Positions 33,576 to 43,013 of a stretch of DNA of 64,000 bases are shown piece after piece. The notes under the pieces are model-generated. The model searched no databases, was not told the origin of the DNA, and worked only from the letters and a program-made list of their open reading frames with translations. The stretch covers positions 806,001-870,000 of the forward strand of contig NZ_CP064056.1 in NCBI RefSeq assembly GCF_015775975.1, written 5' to 3'. The translations under genes and the position numbers were made by a program. This stretch comes from Staphylococcus lloydii (GTDB lineage Bacteria > Bacillota > Bacilli > Staphylococcales > Staphylococcaceae). Numbering within the stretch: position 1 is the stretch's first letter; each line of letters starts with the position of its first letter.

Positions 33576-33885
33576 TTTAAGTGAAGACAAACAGTGATAA
33601 TGCCATCATGGTGTGTGGTATCACATTAAATTGAGTAGTAGATACAAATAAGATTTTAGATTCACGAAACACATTTAATAATGTACTAGCAGTGCTAATT
33701 GAGAAAAGAGATATAGTGAAAGTAATTCATTTTGCAAAAATGGCTGGAAATTTAACTGTGTTATAACTTGGAAAACAAGACGCTATGCTGTATCGTGAAG
33801 ATTGAGAGAGCCGACTGTAATAAATTTGTTGCAGGATATGAAGATTGTAATAATTATAATTTAATGGTTATTACACCTTTACAGA
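33576..33885 (+). other. Gene-free gap upstream of dps with possible coding remnant
   Basis: About 310 bases between the DCC gene and the dps promoter. One frame (33596-33820) is open except for TGA at 33632 and TAA at 33764, and the interrupted translation has ordinary protein-like composition (for example NNVLAVLIEKRDIVKVIHFA). No ribosome site is apparent and I recognise no family. It could be a decayed gene or chance. Confidence 0.3.
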
Positions 33886-33900
33886 TTAGAATTATTATAA
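33886..33900 (+). promoter_or_regulatory. PerR-like box upstream of dps
   Basis: TTAGAATTATTATAA matches the PerR consensus TTATAATTATTATAA at 14 of 15 positions. It overlaps the likely -10 (TATAAT at about 33894-33899 with TTACAC upstream), 60 bases before the dps start. PerR control of dps/mrgA is established in S. aureus and B. subtilis; in this genome it is inferred. Confidence 0.75.
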
Positions 33901-33959
33901 TATAATAATAATTACAATAAAGCTTTAAGAAAAATATACAAATAAAGGAGTAATTAAAT

Positions 33960-34406
33960 ATGACAAACAATACACAAGTAGTAGAAGTATTAAATAAACA
34001 AGTTGCTAACTGGACGGTAGCATTTACAAAATTACACAATTTCCATTGGTACGTTAAAGGACCAAACTTCTTCTCATTACACACAAAATTTGAAGAGTTA
34101 TACGATGAAGCTAGCCAATATGTTGATGATTTAGCTGAACGTATTTTAGCGGTAGGCGGCAACCCAGTTGCTACATTAAAAGAAAGTTTAGATATTTCTA
34201 TTATTGAAGAGGCTGGTAAAGGTTATAAAGCTGAAGAAATGGTCGAAGAATTATCTCAAGACTTTACAAACGTTGCAAAACAATTAGATGAAGCAATTGA
34301 AGTTGCTTCAAATGCAGAAGATGATGTTACTGAAGATATGTTTATCGGTATGCAAACAAACATCGAAAAACATAACTGGATGTTAAAATCATATTTAGGT
34401 CAATAA
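33960..34406 (+). CDS. dps: Dps-family ferritin-like DNA-protection protein (MrgA)
   Basis: A 148-residue miniferritin that forms dodecamers, oxidises and stores iron with hydrogen peroxide and protects DNA. The inter-subunit ferroxidase ligands are present: H29 (FHWYVKG), H41, D56 and E60. AAAGGAG precedes the ATG. A PerR-like box upstream suggests induction by peroxide. A bidirectional terminator follows, shared with deoD. Confidence 0.95.
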   Translation: MTNNTQVVEVLNKQVANWTVAFTKLHNFHWYVKGPNFFSLHTKFEELYDEASQYVDDLAERILAVGGNPVATLKESLDISIIEEAGKGYKAEEMVEELSQDFTNVAKQLDEAIEVASNAEDDVTEDMFIGMQTNIEKHNWMLKSYLGQ

Positions 34407-34413
34407 TTAATAT

Positions 34414-34447
34414 AAAAAAAGCAACCGTATAAACGGTTGCTTTTTTA
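34414..34447. terminator. Bidirectional terminator between dps and deoD
   Basis: AAAAAAAGCAACCGT pairs with ACGGTTGCTTTTTT around a short loop. Confidence 0.9.
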
Positions 34448-34448
34448 T

Positions 34449-35159
34449 TTATTCAGCAATTTCTAAAGCGATTTCCATCATTTGTGTAAATGAATTTTGT
34501 CTCTCTTCAGCTGTTGTCGCTTCATCTTTTAAGATGTGGTCACTTACAGTAAAGATACCTAATGCTTTTTTATTAGCGTAAGTTGCATTTAAATATAAAG
34601 CGGCTGATTCCATTTCAATACCTAAAATACCCATACGTTGCCATTGATCATTGAAAGTACTGTCAGCATTATAAAATGTATCTGATGAAAGTATATTCCC
34701 TACATGACTTGTCGCGCCTAAAGCGTCAGCTTGTTGCTTTGCTTTTAACATTAAATCAAAGTCAGCTAATGGAGCAAAGTGGCCAGGAATATTGTATTGC
34801 TCTACATAACTTGAGTTTGTAGAGGCACCTTGAGCAATAATAATATCATAAAGGTTAACATCATTTTGTAAAGCGCCGCATGATCCGATACGAATAATTG
34901 TTTCTACGTCAAAAAAGTTATAAAGTTCATACGAATAAATGCCAATACTTGGAATCCCCATACCAGACCCCATTACTGATACTTCTTTACCTTTATATGT
35001 TCCTGTATAACCAAACATGTTACGTACTTCGTTAAATTGTTCTACATTTTCTAAGAAATTTTCTGCAATATATTTAGCTCGAAGTGGATCTCCAGGCATT
35101 AAAACAGTTTTAGCGATTTTTTTCCCATTTGGTTGAATGTGAGGTGTCCCTTTAGTCAT
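34449..35159 (-). CDS. deoD: Purine-nucleoside phosphorylase
   Basis: A 236-residue hexameric-type PNP that splits purine (deoxy)nucleosides into base and (deoxy)ribose-1-phosphate. Recognisable parts are the N-terminal TPHIQPNGKKIAKTVLMPGDPLRAK, the GSGMGIPS phosphate loop, RIGSCGAL and the EMESAALY segment near the C-terminus. It diverges from the deoC-pdp-deoB operon, and its product ribose-1-phosphate is the substrate of deoB. GGAGAAG precedes the ATG. Confidence 0.95.
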   Translation of the reverse strand: MTKGTPHIQPNGKKIAKTVLMPGDPLRAKYIAENFLENVEQFNEVRNMFGYTGTYKGKEVSVMGSGMGIPSIGIYSYELYNFFDVETIIRIGSCGALQNDVNLYDIIIAQGASTNSSYVEQYNIPGHFAPLADFDLMLKAKQQADALGATSHVGNILSSDTFYNADSTFNDQWQRMGILGIEMESAALYLNATYANKKALGIFTVSDHILKDEATTAEERQNSFTQMMEIALEIAE

Positions 35160-35248
35160 AGTTAATCTTCTCCTTTAATATCATTCTTTAAAATAAAGAT
35201 AACATTTGTTTATATTTTTTGCTATTTTTTGTAAAATATTATATGAAT

Positions 35249-35267
35249 AAACATTTATAAAATGTTT
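35249..35267 (+). promoter_or_regulatory. Palindromic element between deoD and deoC
   Basis: AAACATTT and AAATGTTT form a perfect 8-bp inverted repeat around ATA in the divergent intergenic region. It is a candidate operator for a nucleoside-responsive repressor; the protein is unknown, and the AT-rich composition makes chance possible. Confidence 0.4.
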
Positions 35268-35392
35268 GCCAAAAATGAAAATTAGTAGCTATTAAGGGCT
35301 TAACATTATAAAATTAAAGTGAACTAAACTAAGCAAATAATAGTTTGATTTTATTAGGTCTCATTTTATAAACACACTAGGAGGATTTTTAT

Positions 35393-36055
35393 ATGAATTA
35401 TGCAAAATATATAGACCACACATTATTAAAACCCGAATCTACAAGAGAACAAATTGATAAAATCATCAGTGAAGCTCGTGAATATGAATTTAAATCAGTA
35501 TGTATAAATCCCACTCATGTGAATCATGCTTCACAACAACTTGCAGATACTAAAGTATTAGTATGTACAGTAATAGGTTTTCCTTTAGGAGCAACAACTA
35601 CAGCCACTAAAATCTATGAAACAGAAGATGCGATAAAAAATGGTGCAGATGAAATCGATATGGTGATTAATATTGGTGCACTTAAAGATGGACGATTTGA
35701 AGAAGTTCAAAAAGATATTGAAGGCGTGGTAGGCGCAGCAAATGGTAAAACAGTTAAAGTTATTATCGAAACTTGTTTATTAACTGATGAAGAAAAAGTT
35801 AAAGCATGTGAATTAAGTCAAGCTGCAGGTGCAAATTTCGTTAAAACTTCTACTGGTTTTGCTGGCGGTGGAGCGACTCCAGAAGATGTTAAATTAATGA
35901 AACAAACTGTCGGTGATAGCTTAGAAGTTAAAGCCTCAGGTGGCGTACGAAACTTAGAAGATTTTAATGCCATGTTAGAAGCAGGCGCAACTCGTATTGG
36001 TGCCAGTGCCGGTGTGCAAATTATTCAAGGTTTACAAAGTGATTCAGACTATTAA
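35393..36055 (+). CDS. deoC: Deoxyribose-phosphate aldolase
   Basis: A 220-residue TIM-barrel aldolase that splits 2-deoxyribose-5-phosphate into glyceraldehyde-3-phosphate and acetaldehyde. The Schiff-base lysine is K151 in FVKTSTGF, the second lysine is in VKASGGVR, and DHTLLKP opens the barrel. AGGAGG precedes the ATG. First gene of deoC-pdp-deoB, which together feed deoxynucleosides into glycolysis. Confidence 0.97.
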   Translation: MNYAKYIDHTLLKPESTREQIDKIISEAREYEFKSVCINPTHVNHASQQLADTKVLVCTVIGFPLGATTTATKIYETEDAIKNGADEIDMVINIGALKDGRFEEVQKDIEGVVGAANGKTVKVIIETCLLTDEEKVKACELSQAAGANFVKTSTGFAGGGATPEDVKLMKQTVGDSLEVKASGGVRNLEDFNAMLEAGATRIGASAGVQIIQGLQSDSDY

Positions 36056-36125
36056 TAAAGGGAATTTATAAAATAAGCATTATTATTTGGACATGTTTAA
36101 ACAACACGAAGGGGAGGTTTTTTAT

Positions 36126-37427
36126 ATGAGAATGGTTGATATTATTGAAAAGAAAAGAGACGGGAATGCTTTAACAAAAGAAGAAATTGAATTTTTTATT
36201 GAAGGTTATACAAAAGGTGATATACCTGATTATCAAGCCTCAAGTTTAGCAATGGCTATTTTCTTTCAAGATATGAACGAAGATGAACGCGCTGCACTGA
36301 CAATGGCAATCGTTAACTCGGGAGATGTTATCGACTTATCTAATATTGAGGGCATTAAAGTAGATAAGCATTCCACTGGTGGCGTGGGTGATACGACAAC
36401 ATTAGTGTTGGCACCACTCGTAGCTTCTGTAGGTGTACCTGTAGCTAAAATGAGTGGCAGAGGACTAGGTCATACTGGTGGTACAATTGATAAATTAGAA
36501 TCTATTGAAGGCTTTCATGTCGAAATATCAGAAGATAAGTTTACTCAACTTGTAAATGAAGCAAAAGTAGCTGTCATTGGTCAATCTGGCAATTTAACGC
36601 CAGCTGATAAAAAACTATATGGTTTACGTGACGTTACAGGTACGGTCAATTCCATACCGCTCATCGCATCATCTATTATGAGTAAAAAAATTGCTGCGGG
36701 TGCTGATGCAATTGTCTTAGACGTTAAGACAGGTAACGGCGCTTTCATGAAAACAATTGAAGAAGCGGAAGCTTTAGCACATGCAATGGTAAGTATTGGG
36801 AATAATGTAGGTCGTAAGACAATGGCTATTATTTCTGATATGAGTCAACCACTTGGTAATGCTATTGGTAACGCACTAGAAGTAAAAGAAGCAATTGAAA
36901 CTTTACAAGGTAAAGGACCTGAGGATTTAACAGATTTAGTATTAACATTAGGATCACAAATGGTTGTCCTAAGTAACAAAGCTACAGATTTAAAAGAAGC
37001 AGAAGCCATGTTAAAAGAAGCAATTAATAATGGTTCGGCGTTAGAAAGTTTCAAAACGTTTTTAACAAATCAAGATGGTGACGCATCGGTGGTCGATGAT
37101 GTTACTAAGTTACCTCAAGCACAATATCAAATTGAATTACCAGCACAAGAAAGTGGCGTCGTAACCGAAATTATTGCTAATGAAGTTGGTGTTGCATCTA
37201 TGATGTTAGGTGCAGGTAGACAAACAAAAGAAGACGATATTGACCTTAGTGTAGGTATTGTACTGAACAAAAAAGTTGGTGACGAAGTTAAAGAAGGTGA
37301 ATCATTATTAACGATTCACTCTAATAACGAAAATATTGATAATGTTAAAGAAAAACTAAACAATAGTATCACTATAAGTAAACAAGGTAGCAACCCGACA
37401 TTGATTCACAAAATAATTACTGAATAA
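36126..37427 (+). CDS. pdp: Pyrimidine-nucleoside phosphorylase
   Basis: A 433-residue enzyme acting on thymidine, uridine and deoxyuridine. Phosphate and substrate motifs are visible: [31 protein letters not shown] and the lysine of [11 protein letters not shown]. Start set at the ATG at 36126, which has AAGGGGAGG upstream; the longer frame from 36087 places that ribosome site inside the coding region. Middle gene of the deo operon. Confidence 0.95.
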   Translation: MRMVDIIEKKRDGNALTKEEIEFFIEGYTKGDIPDYQASSLAMAIFFQDMNEDERAALTMAIVNSGDVIDLSNIEGIKVDKHSTGGVGDTTTLVLAPLVASVGVPVAKMSGRGLGHTGGTIDKLESIEGFHVEISEDKFTQLVNEAKVAVIGQSGNLTPADKKLYGLRDVTGTVNSIPLIASSIMSKKIAAGADAIVLDVKTGNGAFMKTIEEAEALAHAMVSIGNNVGRKTMAIISDMSQPLGNAIGNALEVKEAIETLQGKGPEDLTDLVLTLGSQMVVLSNKATDLKEAEAMLKEAINNGSALESFKTFLTNQDGDASVVDDVTKLPQAQYQIELPAQESGVVTEIIANEVGVASMMLGAGRQTKEDDIDLSVGIVLNKKVGDEVKEGESLLTIHSNNENIDNVKEKLNNSITISKQGSNPTLIHKIITE

Positions 37428-37439
37428 GGAGTGGGAACT

Positions 37440-38627
37440 ATGACTTCACCTTTTAAAAGAATTCATCTTATCGTTATGGATTCAGTAGGCATTGGAGAAG
37501 GACCAGACGCAGCAGCATTTAATGACGAAGGTAGTCACACCTTAAAACATACACTAGAAGGTTTCGAACAAGATTTGCCTAACCTAGAAAAACTAGGTCT
37601 TGGTAATATCGAAGAGTTACCTGTAGTAAATAAAGTAACAAATCCTCAAGCTTTTTACACTAAGATGAGTGAAGCCTCTGTAGGTAAAGATACAATGACT
37701 GGTCATTGGGAAATCATGGGCTTAAATATTATGCAACCATTCAAAGTTTATCCAGAAGGATTTCCAAAAGAATTGGTAGATGAAATTGAATCAATAACTG
37801 GACGTAAGGTCGTTGCTAATATCCCTGCTTCTGGTACTGCGATTATCGATGAGTGGGGCGAACATCAAATGAAAACAGGCGATTTAATCGTTTATACTTC
37901 TGCAGACCCAGTATTACAAATTGCTGCACATGAAGATGTTATACCATTAGAAGAATTATATGATATTTGTGAAAAAGTTCGAGAATTGACTAAAGATCCT
38001 AAATATTTAATAGGGCGTATTATTGCGAGACCGTACGTAGGTGAACCAGGTAACTTTACACGTACTTCGAATCGCCATGACTATGCTTTGAAACCTTTTG
38101 GGAAAACGGTTATGAACGAATTAAAAGAAGCAAATTATGACGTTATTGCTTTAGGTAAAATTAACGATATATATGATGGTGAAGGCGTAACTCAAGCAAT
38201 TCGTACCAAAGATAATATGGACGGTATGGATAAACTAATTGAAACAGTACAACAAGATTTTAATGGCCTTAGCTTTTTAAATTTAGTTGATTTTGATGCG
38301 CAATTTGGTCATCGAAGAGATAAGCCAGGTTATGCACAAGCGATAAAAGATTTTGACAATCGCTTACCAGAACTTATCAATAATTTACAAGAAGATGATT
38401 TAGTCATTATCACAGCCGATCATGGTAATGACCCAACTGCTGATGGCACTGATCACACACGTGAATATATTCCAGTGCTTATGTTTAGTCCAAAAATAAC
38501 TGAATATCATGAATTAGCTCAAGATGACACATTTAGTTCAATTGGTGCTACGATAGCAGATAATTTTGACGTTCCGTTACCTGAATATGGAAGAAGTTAT
38601 TTGACGGAATTAGGAGTGGAAAAATAA
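37440..38627 (+). CDS. deoB: Phosphopentomutase
   Basis: A 395-residue alkaline-phosphatase-superfamily enzyme converting (deoxy)ribose-1-phosphate to the 5-phosphate. Metal ligands are in [13 protein letters not shown], the phosphorylated residue region is [10 protein letters not shown], and the C-terminal metal site is [19 protein letters not shown]. The ATG at 37440 lies after AAGGAG; the upstream in-frame GTG at 37431 sits in the ribosome site. Its stop overlaps the next ATG (TAATG). Confidence 0.96.
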   Translation: MTSPFKRIHLIVMDSVGIGEGPDAAAFNDEGSHTLKHTLEGFEQDLPNLEKLGLGNIEELPVVNKVTNPQAFYTKMSEASVGKDTMTGHWEIMGLNIMQPFKVYPEGFPKELVDEIESITGRKVVANIPASGTAIIDEWGEHQMKTGDLIVYTSADPVLQIAAHEDVIPLEELYDICEKVRELTKDPKYLIGRIIARPYVGEPGNFTRTSNRHDYALKPFGKTVMNELKEANYDVIALGKINDIYDGEGVTQAIRTKDNMDGMDKLIETVQQDFNGLSFLNLVDFDAQFGHRRDKPGYAQAIKDFDNRLPELINNLQEDDLVIITADHGNDPTADGTDHTREYIPVLMFSPKITEYHELAQDDTFSSIGATIADNFDVPLPEYGRSYLTELGVEK

Positions 38628-38977
38628 TGAAAATTGTAAGAATCATTTTAGGGACAATGTTTTCAATGATTGGATTGTTACACTTTAAAGATGAACAGTC
38701 ATTCAGAAAAATTGTGCCTGATTATTTGCCACTAAGAAAAACAGCCGTGTTAGTAACAGGTGTCGTTGAAATCATTATTGGAATTTATTTTATTTTGAAA
38801 AGTCCATCTAATCTTTTCAAAAAATTAACTAACTTATTTTTAATCTCAGTAATGCCAGCAAATATTTATATGGCACGTAAATCATTGCCTCTAGGTAATA
38901 AACAGTTGCCACAATGGATGCTATATGCACGTATTCCATTACAATTTATATTAATGAAAACAATAACTAAACTATAA
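38627..38977 (+). CDS. DoxX-like small membrane protein
   Basis: A 116-residue protein with four hydrophobic helices, starting RIILGTMFSMIGLLHFKDEQSFRKIVPDYLP, which resembles DoxX/YphA-type proteins. The DoxX family is linked to thiosulfate oxidation or oxidative stress in other bacteria; no role can be given here. Its ATG overlaps the deoB stop by one base, so it is translationally coupled to the deo operon although it has no obvious link to nucleosides. Confidence 0.7.
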   Translation: MKIVRIILGTMFSMIGLLHFKDEQSFRKIVPDYLPLRKTAVLVTGVVEIIIGIYFILKSPSNLFKKLTNLFLISVMPANIYMARKSLPLGNKQLPQWMLYARIPLQFILMKTITKL

Positions 38978-38989
38978 CGTAAAAGTACA

Positions 38990-39034
38990 AAAAATAACCT
39001 GACGAATAATTATTATATTCGTCAGGTTATTTTT
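38990..39034. terminator. Bidirectional terminator between the deo operon and luxS
   Basis: AAAAATAACCTGACGAATA pairs with TATTCGTCAGGTTATTTTT, a 19-bp stem with a seven-base loop. Confidence 0.92.
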
Positions 39035-39056
39035 AATTTCAAATATTTAAGTTTAT

Positions 39057-39527
39057 TTATTTTGCGTCACTAAAAACTTCATTCCATTGTTGACGTTCAT
39101 TTAAAAATTCTTGCGCGATTTCTTTTGCTCCATCTAATGAGTGACTTGCTGCCCATCCGCATTGCACTTCATTACATGCAGGTACTTCAGTTGCTTGTAA
39201 AACATCTTTTAATGTCAATTCAACTATGTTAAGTACGTCTTCGTAATCGTCATGATTTATGAAAGACGCATAGAAACCTGTTTGACAACCCATTGGGCTT
39301 ACGTCTACAACTTTATCAGTATGATTTCTAATATTTTCAGCCATTAAATGTTCTAATGAGTGTAAACCTGGCATATCCATATGTGCTTTGTTAGGTTGTT
39401 TGAATCGAATATCATATTTATGAATAACGTCACCGTTAAGACCTTCCATAGTACCAGCTAAGCGTATAAAAGGTGCAACTACTTTAGTATGATCTAAATT
39501 AAAACTTTCAACATTCATTTTTGGCAT
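39057..39527 (-). CDS. luxS: S-ribosylhomocysteine lyase
   Basis: A 156-residue metalloenzyme that converts S-ribosylhomocysteine to homocysteine and DPD, the precursor of AI-2. Metal motif HSLEH at residues 56-60, the catalytic cysteine in [10 protein letters not shown] and the third ligand cysteine in [18 protein letters not shown] are all present. GGAGGAAT precedes the ATG. Monocistronic. Confidence 0.98.
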   Translation of the reverse strand: MPKMNVESFNLDHTKVVAPFIRLAGTMEGLNGDVIHKYDIRFKQPNKAHMDMPGLHSLEHLMAENIRNHTDKVVDVSPMGCQTGFYASFINHDDYEDVLNIVELTLKDVLQATEVPACNEVQCGWAASHSLDGAKEIAQEFLNERQQWNEVFSDAK

Positions 39528-39786
39528 GGTAATTCCTCCTATTGAGTCAATAATTTAATTGTAACAAGTGATATATAGATTTACAATTGCCGTCATAGCT
39601 TAATAGTTGCAAATAAACAAATTTTTGAATATTAAGAAAAAATAATGACAAAAATTTATAAAACCGATAGAATAAGTAATAATTCGTGAGCGTTTTGTAC
39701 AATCTAATAATCAATATGAGACGAAATGTTTTAAAAGTGTATGAAATGTTAATTATTTAAAATAGTGAAAGTAGGGTGGAGATTGT

Positions 39787-40965
39787 ATGGAAAATAAACA
39801 AGTTATTTTAGATTATATTGAAAATGAAAAGTTAAATTATATTGAAATGAGTCATCAAATACATCAACGCCCAGAACTTGGGAATGAAGAAATTTTTGCA
39901 TCAAGAACATTAATTGAACATTTAAAAGCACAAGGCTTTGAAATAGAAACTGATATAGCCGGACATGCAACTGGTTTTATTGCTAGATATGATAGTGGTA
40001 AAGAAGGCCCAACTATTGGGTTTTTAGCAGAATATGACGCTTTACCAGGGTTAGGACATGCTTGTGGTCATAATATTATTGGCACAGCGAGTGTTCTAGC
40101 TGGTACGGCGTTAACCCAAACGATAGAAAATATTGGTGGCAAGGTAGTTGTGTTAGGATGTCCTGCTGAAGAAGGTGGCGTCAACGGGAGTGCTAAAGCA
40201 TCTTACGTCAACGAAGGTGTTATAGATGAGATAGATGTGGCGCTTATGGTTCATCCTGGTAATGAAACGTATAAAACGATTAATACTTTAGCTGTAGATG
40301 TTTTAGATATTAAATTTTACGGTAAAAGTACACATGCATCAGAAAATGCACATGAAGCATTAAATGCATTAGATGCGATGATTTCGTATTTTAATGGTGT
40401 CGCACAATTAAGACAACACATCAAAAAGAGCCAACGTGTGCATGGCGTTATTCTTGATGGCGGTAAAGCAGCGAATATCATTCCAGATTATACACATGCA
40501 AGATTTTATACGCGTTCTACAACGCGAAAAGAGTTAGATGTCTTAACAGAAAAAGTAGGACAGATTGCTAAAGGTGCAGCTATTCAAACAGGTTGTGATT
40601 ATGAATTTGGGCCTATACAAAATGGTGTAAATGAATTTATTAGAACAGCTAAATTAGATGAACTATTCGCTAAATATGCAATTGAGATGGATGAAGATGT
40701 CATAGACGACGATTTTGGATATGGTTCAACGGATACAGGTAACGTTAGTCATGTCGTTCCAACTATTCATCCACACATTAAAATTGGTTCGAAAAACTTA
40801 GTGGGACATACGCATCGTTTCAGAGAAGCAGCGGCAAGTTCTCACGGGGATCAAGCATTAATTAGAGGCGGAAAAATATTAGCATTAATGGGATTAGAAT
40901 TAATTGAAAATAAAAAATTGTTTGAAGAAATTGTTGAAGAGCATCAACATGCAAAGGGGCACTGA
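39787..40965 (+). CDS. M20-family amidohydrolase/peptidase
   Basis: A 392-residue zinc amidohydrolase of the M20D/AbgB-like group. Recognisable parts include HQRPELGNEE near the N-terminus, EYDALPGLGHACGHN, CPAEEGGVNGSAK and the C-terminal TGNVSHVVPTIHP. Such enzymes remove acyl groups from amino acids or cut dipeptides. GGTGGAG precedes the ATG. The next gene, an ATP-grasp ligase, starts two bases after the stop, so the pair is one unit. Confidence 0.88.
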   Translation: MENKQVILDYIENEKLNYIEMSHQIHQRPELGNEEIFASRTLIEHLKAQGFEIETDIAGHATGFIARYDSGKEGPTIGFLAEYDALPGLGHACGHNIIGTASVLAGTALTQTIENIGGKVVVLGCPAEEGGVNGSAKASYVNEGVIDEIDVALMVHPGNETYKTINTLAVDVLDIKFYGKSTHASENAHEALNALDAMISYFNGVAQLRQHIKKSQRVHGVILDGGKAANIIPDYTHARFYTRSTTRKELDVLTEKVGQIAKGAAIQTGCDYEFGPIQNGVNEFIRTAKLDELFAKYAIEMDEDVIDDDFGYGSTDTGNVSHVVPTIHPHIKIGSKNLVGHTHRFREAAASSHGDQALIRGGKILALMGLELIENKKLFEEIVEEHQHAKGH

Positions 40966-40967
40966 TT

Positions 40968-42155
40968 ATGAAAAAAAGTTCGCTTAGCACTAAGTTAACA
41001 CTTAGCGATCTTTACCATGAGGATACGGTTTATACTTCTAGACCTTCATATGTTTCTAATCCATGGTTAGAACCAGAAGAACACCAATCTAATTTTTTAA
41101 CTGGTAGGGAATTACTTATCGCTAATAAAATGTCAGTTATAGTTCATGAAGCTAGTGTAACAGATAAGTTAGCACAATTATTCGAAGTGATAGGTACTCA
41201 AATACCAAGTAGTATATACAAATTTAAGGACAAAGAATCTTATGAATCTTTAATTCAGAAGTTAGCACATGAAAATGATAAGAGAATTTACTTCCAATAT
41301 ATTCATGATGAGCAAGTGTTAGCTAAAGAGTTTTATGCATTGGATAAAGATGTTTTTGTAGCATTAAATAATAAAGCTAAAATACCGCAATGGACTAATG
41401 GTCGTTTCTTACCACAAAGACAAGTTATTGCCCTGGAAGATTTTGAGCAGGCAGTCGAGCAATGGGATTATCCATTCGTTATTAAACCGGGTGACGACTT
41501 ACCTACGGCAGGTGGTTATGGCGTTATGATTTGCTATAATGACCAAGATTTAGCACAAGCCAAAAAGCGTGTGGCCGAAGCACAAAATGAAACTGATAAT
41601 TTAATTATTGAACAAAAAATTGAAGCAGTAGCTAATTATTGCGTTCAATTCGCATATTCTGAAGAGACTGGTTTGCATTATATTGGCTCTGCAGAACAAC
41701 TCACAAATGAATATGGATTTTATAATGGTAATCAAAATGCACAAGATGTACCAGAAATAGTTATTGAAGCGGGCAAAGAAATAATGCTTAATGGCATAAA
41801 AGAAGGTTTTATCGGTGTTGCTGGATTTGATTTATTGTTAGATGATAAAGGCGATGTCTATGCAATAGATTTAAACTTCAGACAAAATGGTTCAACGAGT
41901 TTATTACTTTTAGAGCCTGCTTTAACGGATGGTTATCATAAATTTTATAGTTATATTGCACCAAATAATAATGAACAATTTTTCCGTACTATTCTTAAAT
42001 ATGTAAAAAAAGGGGTACTATTCCCTTTATCATACTATGATGGAGAATGGTTTCAAGACGTACATGTCCCATCTCGATTCGGGTGTATTTGGCATGCTGA
42101 AACAAAACAACAAGTTGAAGACTATGAAAAAGCATTTTTAAGTGAAATTGAGTAA
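40968..42155 (+). CDS. ATP-grasp-domain ligase of unknown substrate
   Basis: A 395-residue protein with an ATP-grasp fold: nucleotide-binding FVIKPGDDLPTAGGYGVMICY (about residues 167-187), IIEQKIEA, and the metal-binding end FDLLLDDKGDVYAIDLNFRQNGST. ATP-grasp enzymes join a carboxylate to an amine or thiol through an acylphosphate. No typical biotin carboxylase, Ddl or PurK features were seen. Coupled to the M20 hydrolase gene (two-base gap), so it probably makes or handles an amide-linked metabolite related to that hydrolase. Substrate unknown. Confidence 0.8.
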   Translation: MKKSSLSTKLTLSDLYHEDTVYTSRPSYVSNPWLEPEEHQSNFLTGRELLIANKMSVIVHEASVTDKLAQLFEVIGTQIPSSIYKFKDKESYESLIQKLAHENDKRIYFQYIHDEQVLAKEFYALDKDVFVALNNKAKIPQWTNGRFLPQRQVIALEDFEQAVEQWDYPFVIKPGDDLPTAGGYGVMICYNDQDLAQAKKRVAEAQNETDNLIIEQKIEAVANYCVQFAYSEETGLHYIGSAEQLTNEYGFYNGNQNAQDVPEIVIEAGKEIMLNGIKEGFIGVAGFDLLLDDKGDVYAIDLNFRQNGSTSLLLLEPALTDGYHKFYSYIAPNNNEQFFRTILKYVKKGVLFPLSYYDGEWFQDVHVPSRFGCIWHAETKQQVEDYEKAFLSEIE

Positions 42156-42190
42156 ATCAATGCTTTATATAGTGATTTAATTTGGCGTCA

Positions 42191-42242
42191 TTGACTAGTG
42201 CGACGCAGGTAAGATATATTCTATATATAACGTATATAGAAT
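42191..42242 (+). promoter_or_regulatory. Promoter with overlapping 10-bp palindrome upstream of the DUF2750 gene
   Basis: TTGACT at 42191-42196, 18-base spacer, TATATT at 42215-42220. Bases 42218-42242 form a perfect inverted repeat, ATTCTATATA and TATATAGAAT around TAACG, overlapping the -10 and start point. This is the position expected of a repressor operator. Confidence 0.6.
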
Positions 42243-42254
42243 TGGGGTGCAGAA

Positions 42255-42920
42255 ATGTCTTATAAAACAAATGAATTTTACCAAGATATACTTGTAACAG
42301 AAAAAATTTACCTAGCTACAAAAAAAGGTAAAGTAATCAGACAAGATATTCTAGGTAAAAACGTTTTTGCGATTTGGACACGCAAAGATGTGGCAGAGCA
42401 ATATTTATCTAAACTTAATATCGATTTTGATGAGTTAAAAGCTATAGACATTGATAAGTTTGTAACTTATGAAATGGATGAAATTTTTGATGCACATGAA
42501 GAAGTTATTATTAATCCTACTTCTAATAATGACGGCGAACTCGTAGAAGTTGAAGCTTGTACTGATGAATTAATGACTGATTTAGATAATATTCGTATTA
42601 AAGAATTTAATAGTACAGTTGCAAAATCAGACTCAGTGTATGGATTATCATCACAAAATCAAAAGCAATTTATTTTAATTAGTGATGACGAACATGAAAA
42701 GCCTAATATTATGCCTGTGTGGAGTGTCAAAAAACAAGCTGAAAAAGTAAGAGATGAAGACTTTGAAGAATGCGATATCATAGAAGTCGAAGGCGAAGTA
42801 TTTGCGGAGTGGCTCGATGTTTTAAGAGATGACCACAAAGCTGTAGCCATAGATTTAAAACCAGGTGTTATTGGTACAGTGATATCTGCTCAAACTCTAT
42901 CAGATAAACTTACTATATAA
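42255..42920 (+). CDS. DUF2750-like protein with two tandem copies
   Basis: A 221-residue acidic, soluble protein. Two halves look homologous: residues 5-105 (EFYQDILVTEKIYLATKKG...FAIWTRKDVAEQYL) and 115-215 (EFNSTVAKSDSVYGLSSQN...MPVWSVKKQAEKV), each ending in an Asp/Glu-rich segment. It fits my memory of DUF2750, whose function is unknown; these folds resemble SseB/immunity-type proteins. GGGGTG precedes the ATG. The gene is monocistronic with its own promoter and palindrome. Confidence 0.65.
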   Translation: MSYKTNEFYQDILVTEKIYLATKKGKVIRQDILGKNVFAIWTRKDVAEQYLSKLNIDFDELKAIDIDKFVTYEMDEIFDAHEEVIINPTSNNDGELVEVEACTDELMTDLDNIRIKEFNSTVAKSDSVYGLSSQNQKQFILISDDEHEKPNIMPVWSVKKQAEKVRDEDFEECDIIEVEGEVFAEWLDVLRDDHKAVAIDLKPGVIGTVISAQTLSDKLTI

Positions 42921-42945
42921 GTAGTTTTAATATTTTTTAGATATG

Positions 42946-42987
42946 AAAAAGTGGTATTCGCTATATATACAGCGAATACCACTTTTT
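42946..42987. terminator. Bidirectional terminator between the DUF2750 gene and coaW
   Basis: AAAAAGTGGTATTCGCT pairs with AGCGAATACCACTTTTT, a 17-bp stem. Confidence 0.92.
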
Positions 42988-43013
42988 AATTATTAACGGT
43001 TCAAAACTCAGTT

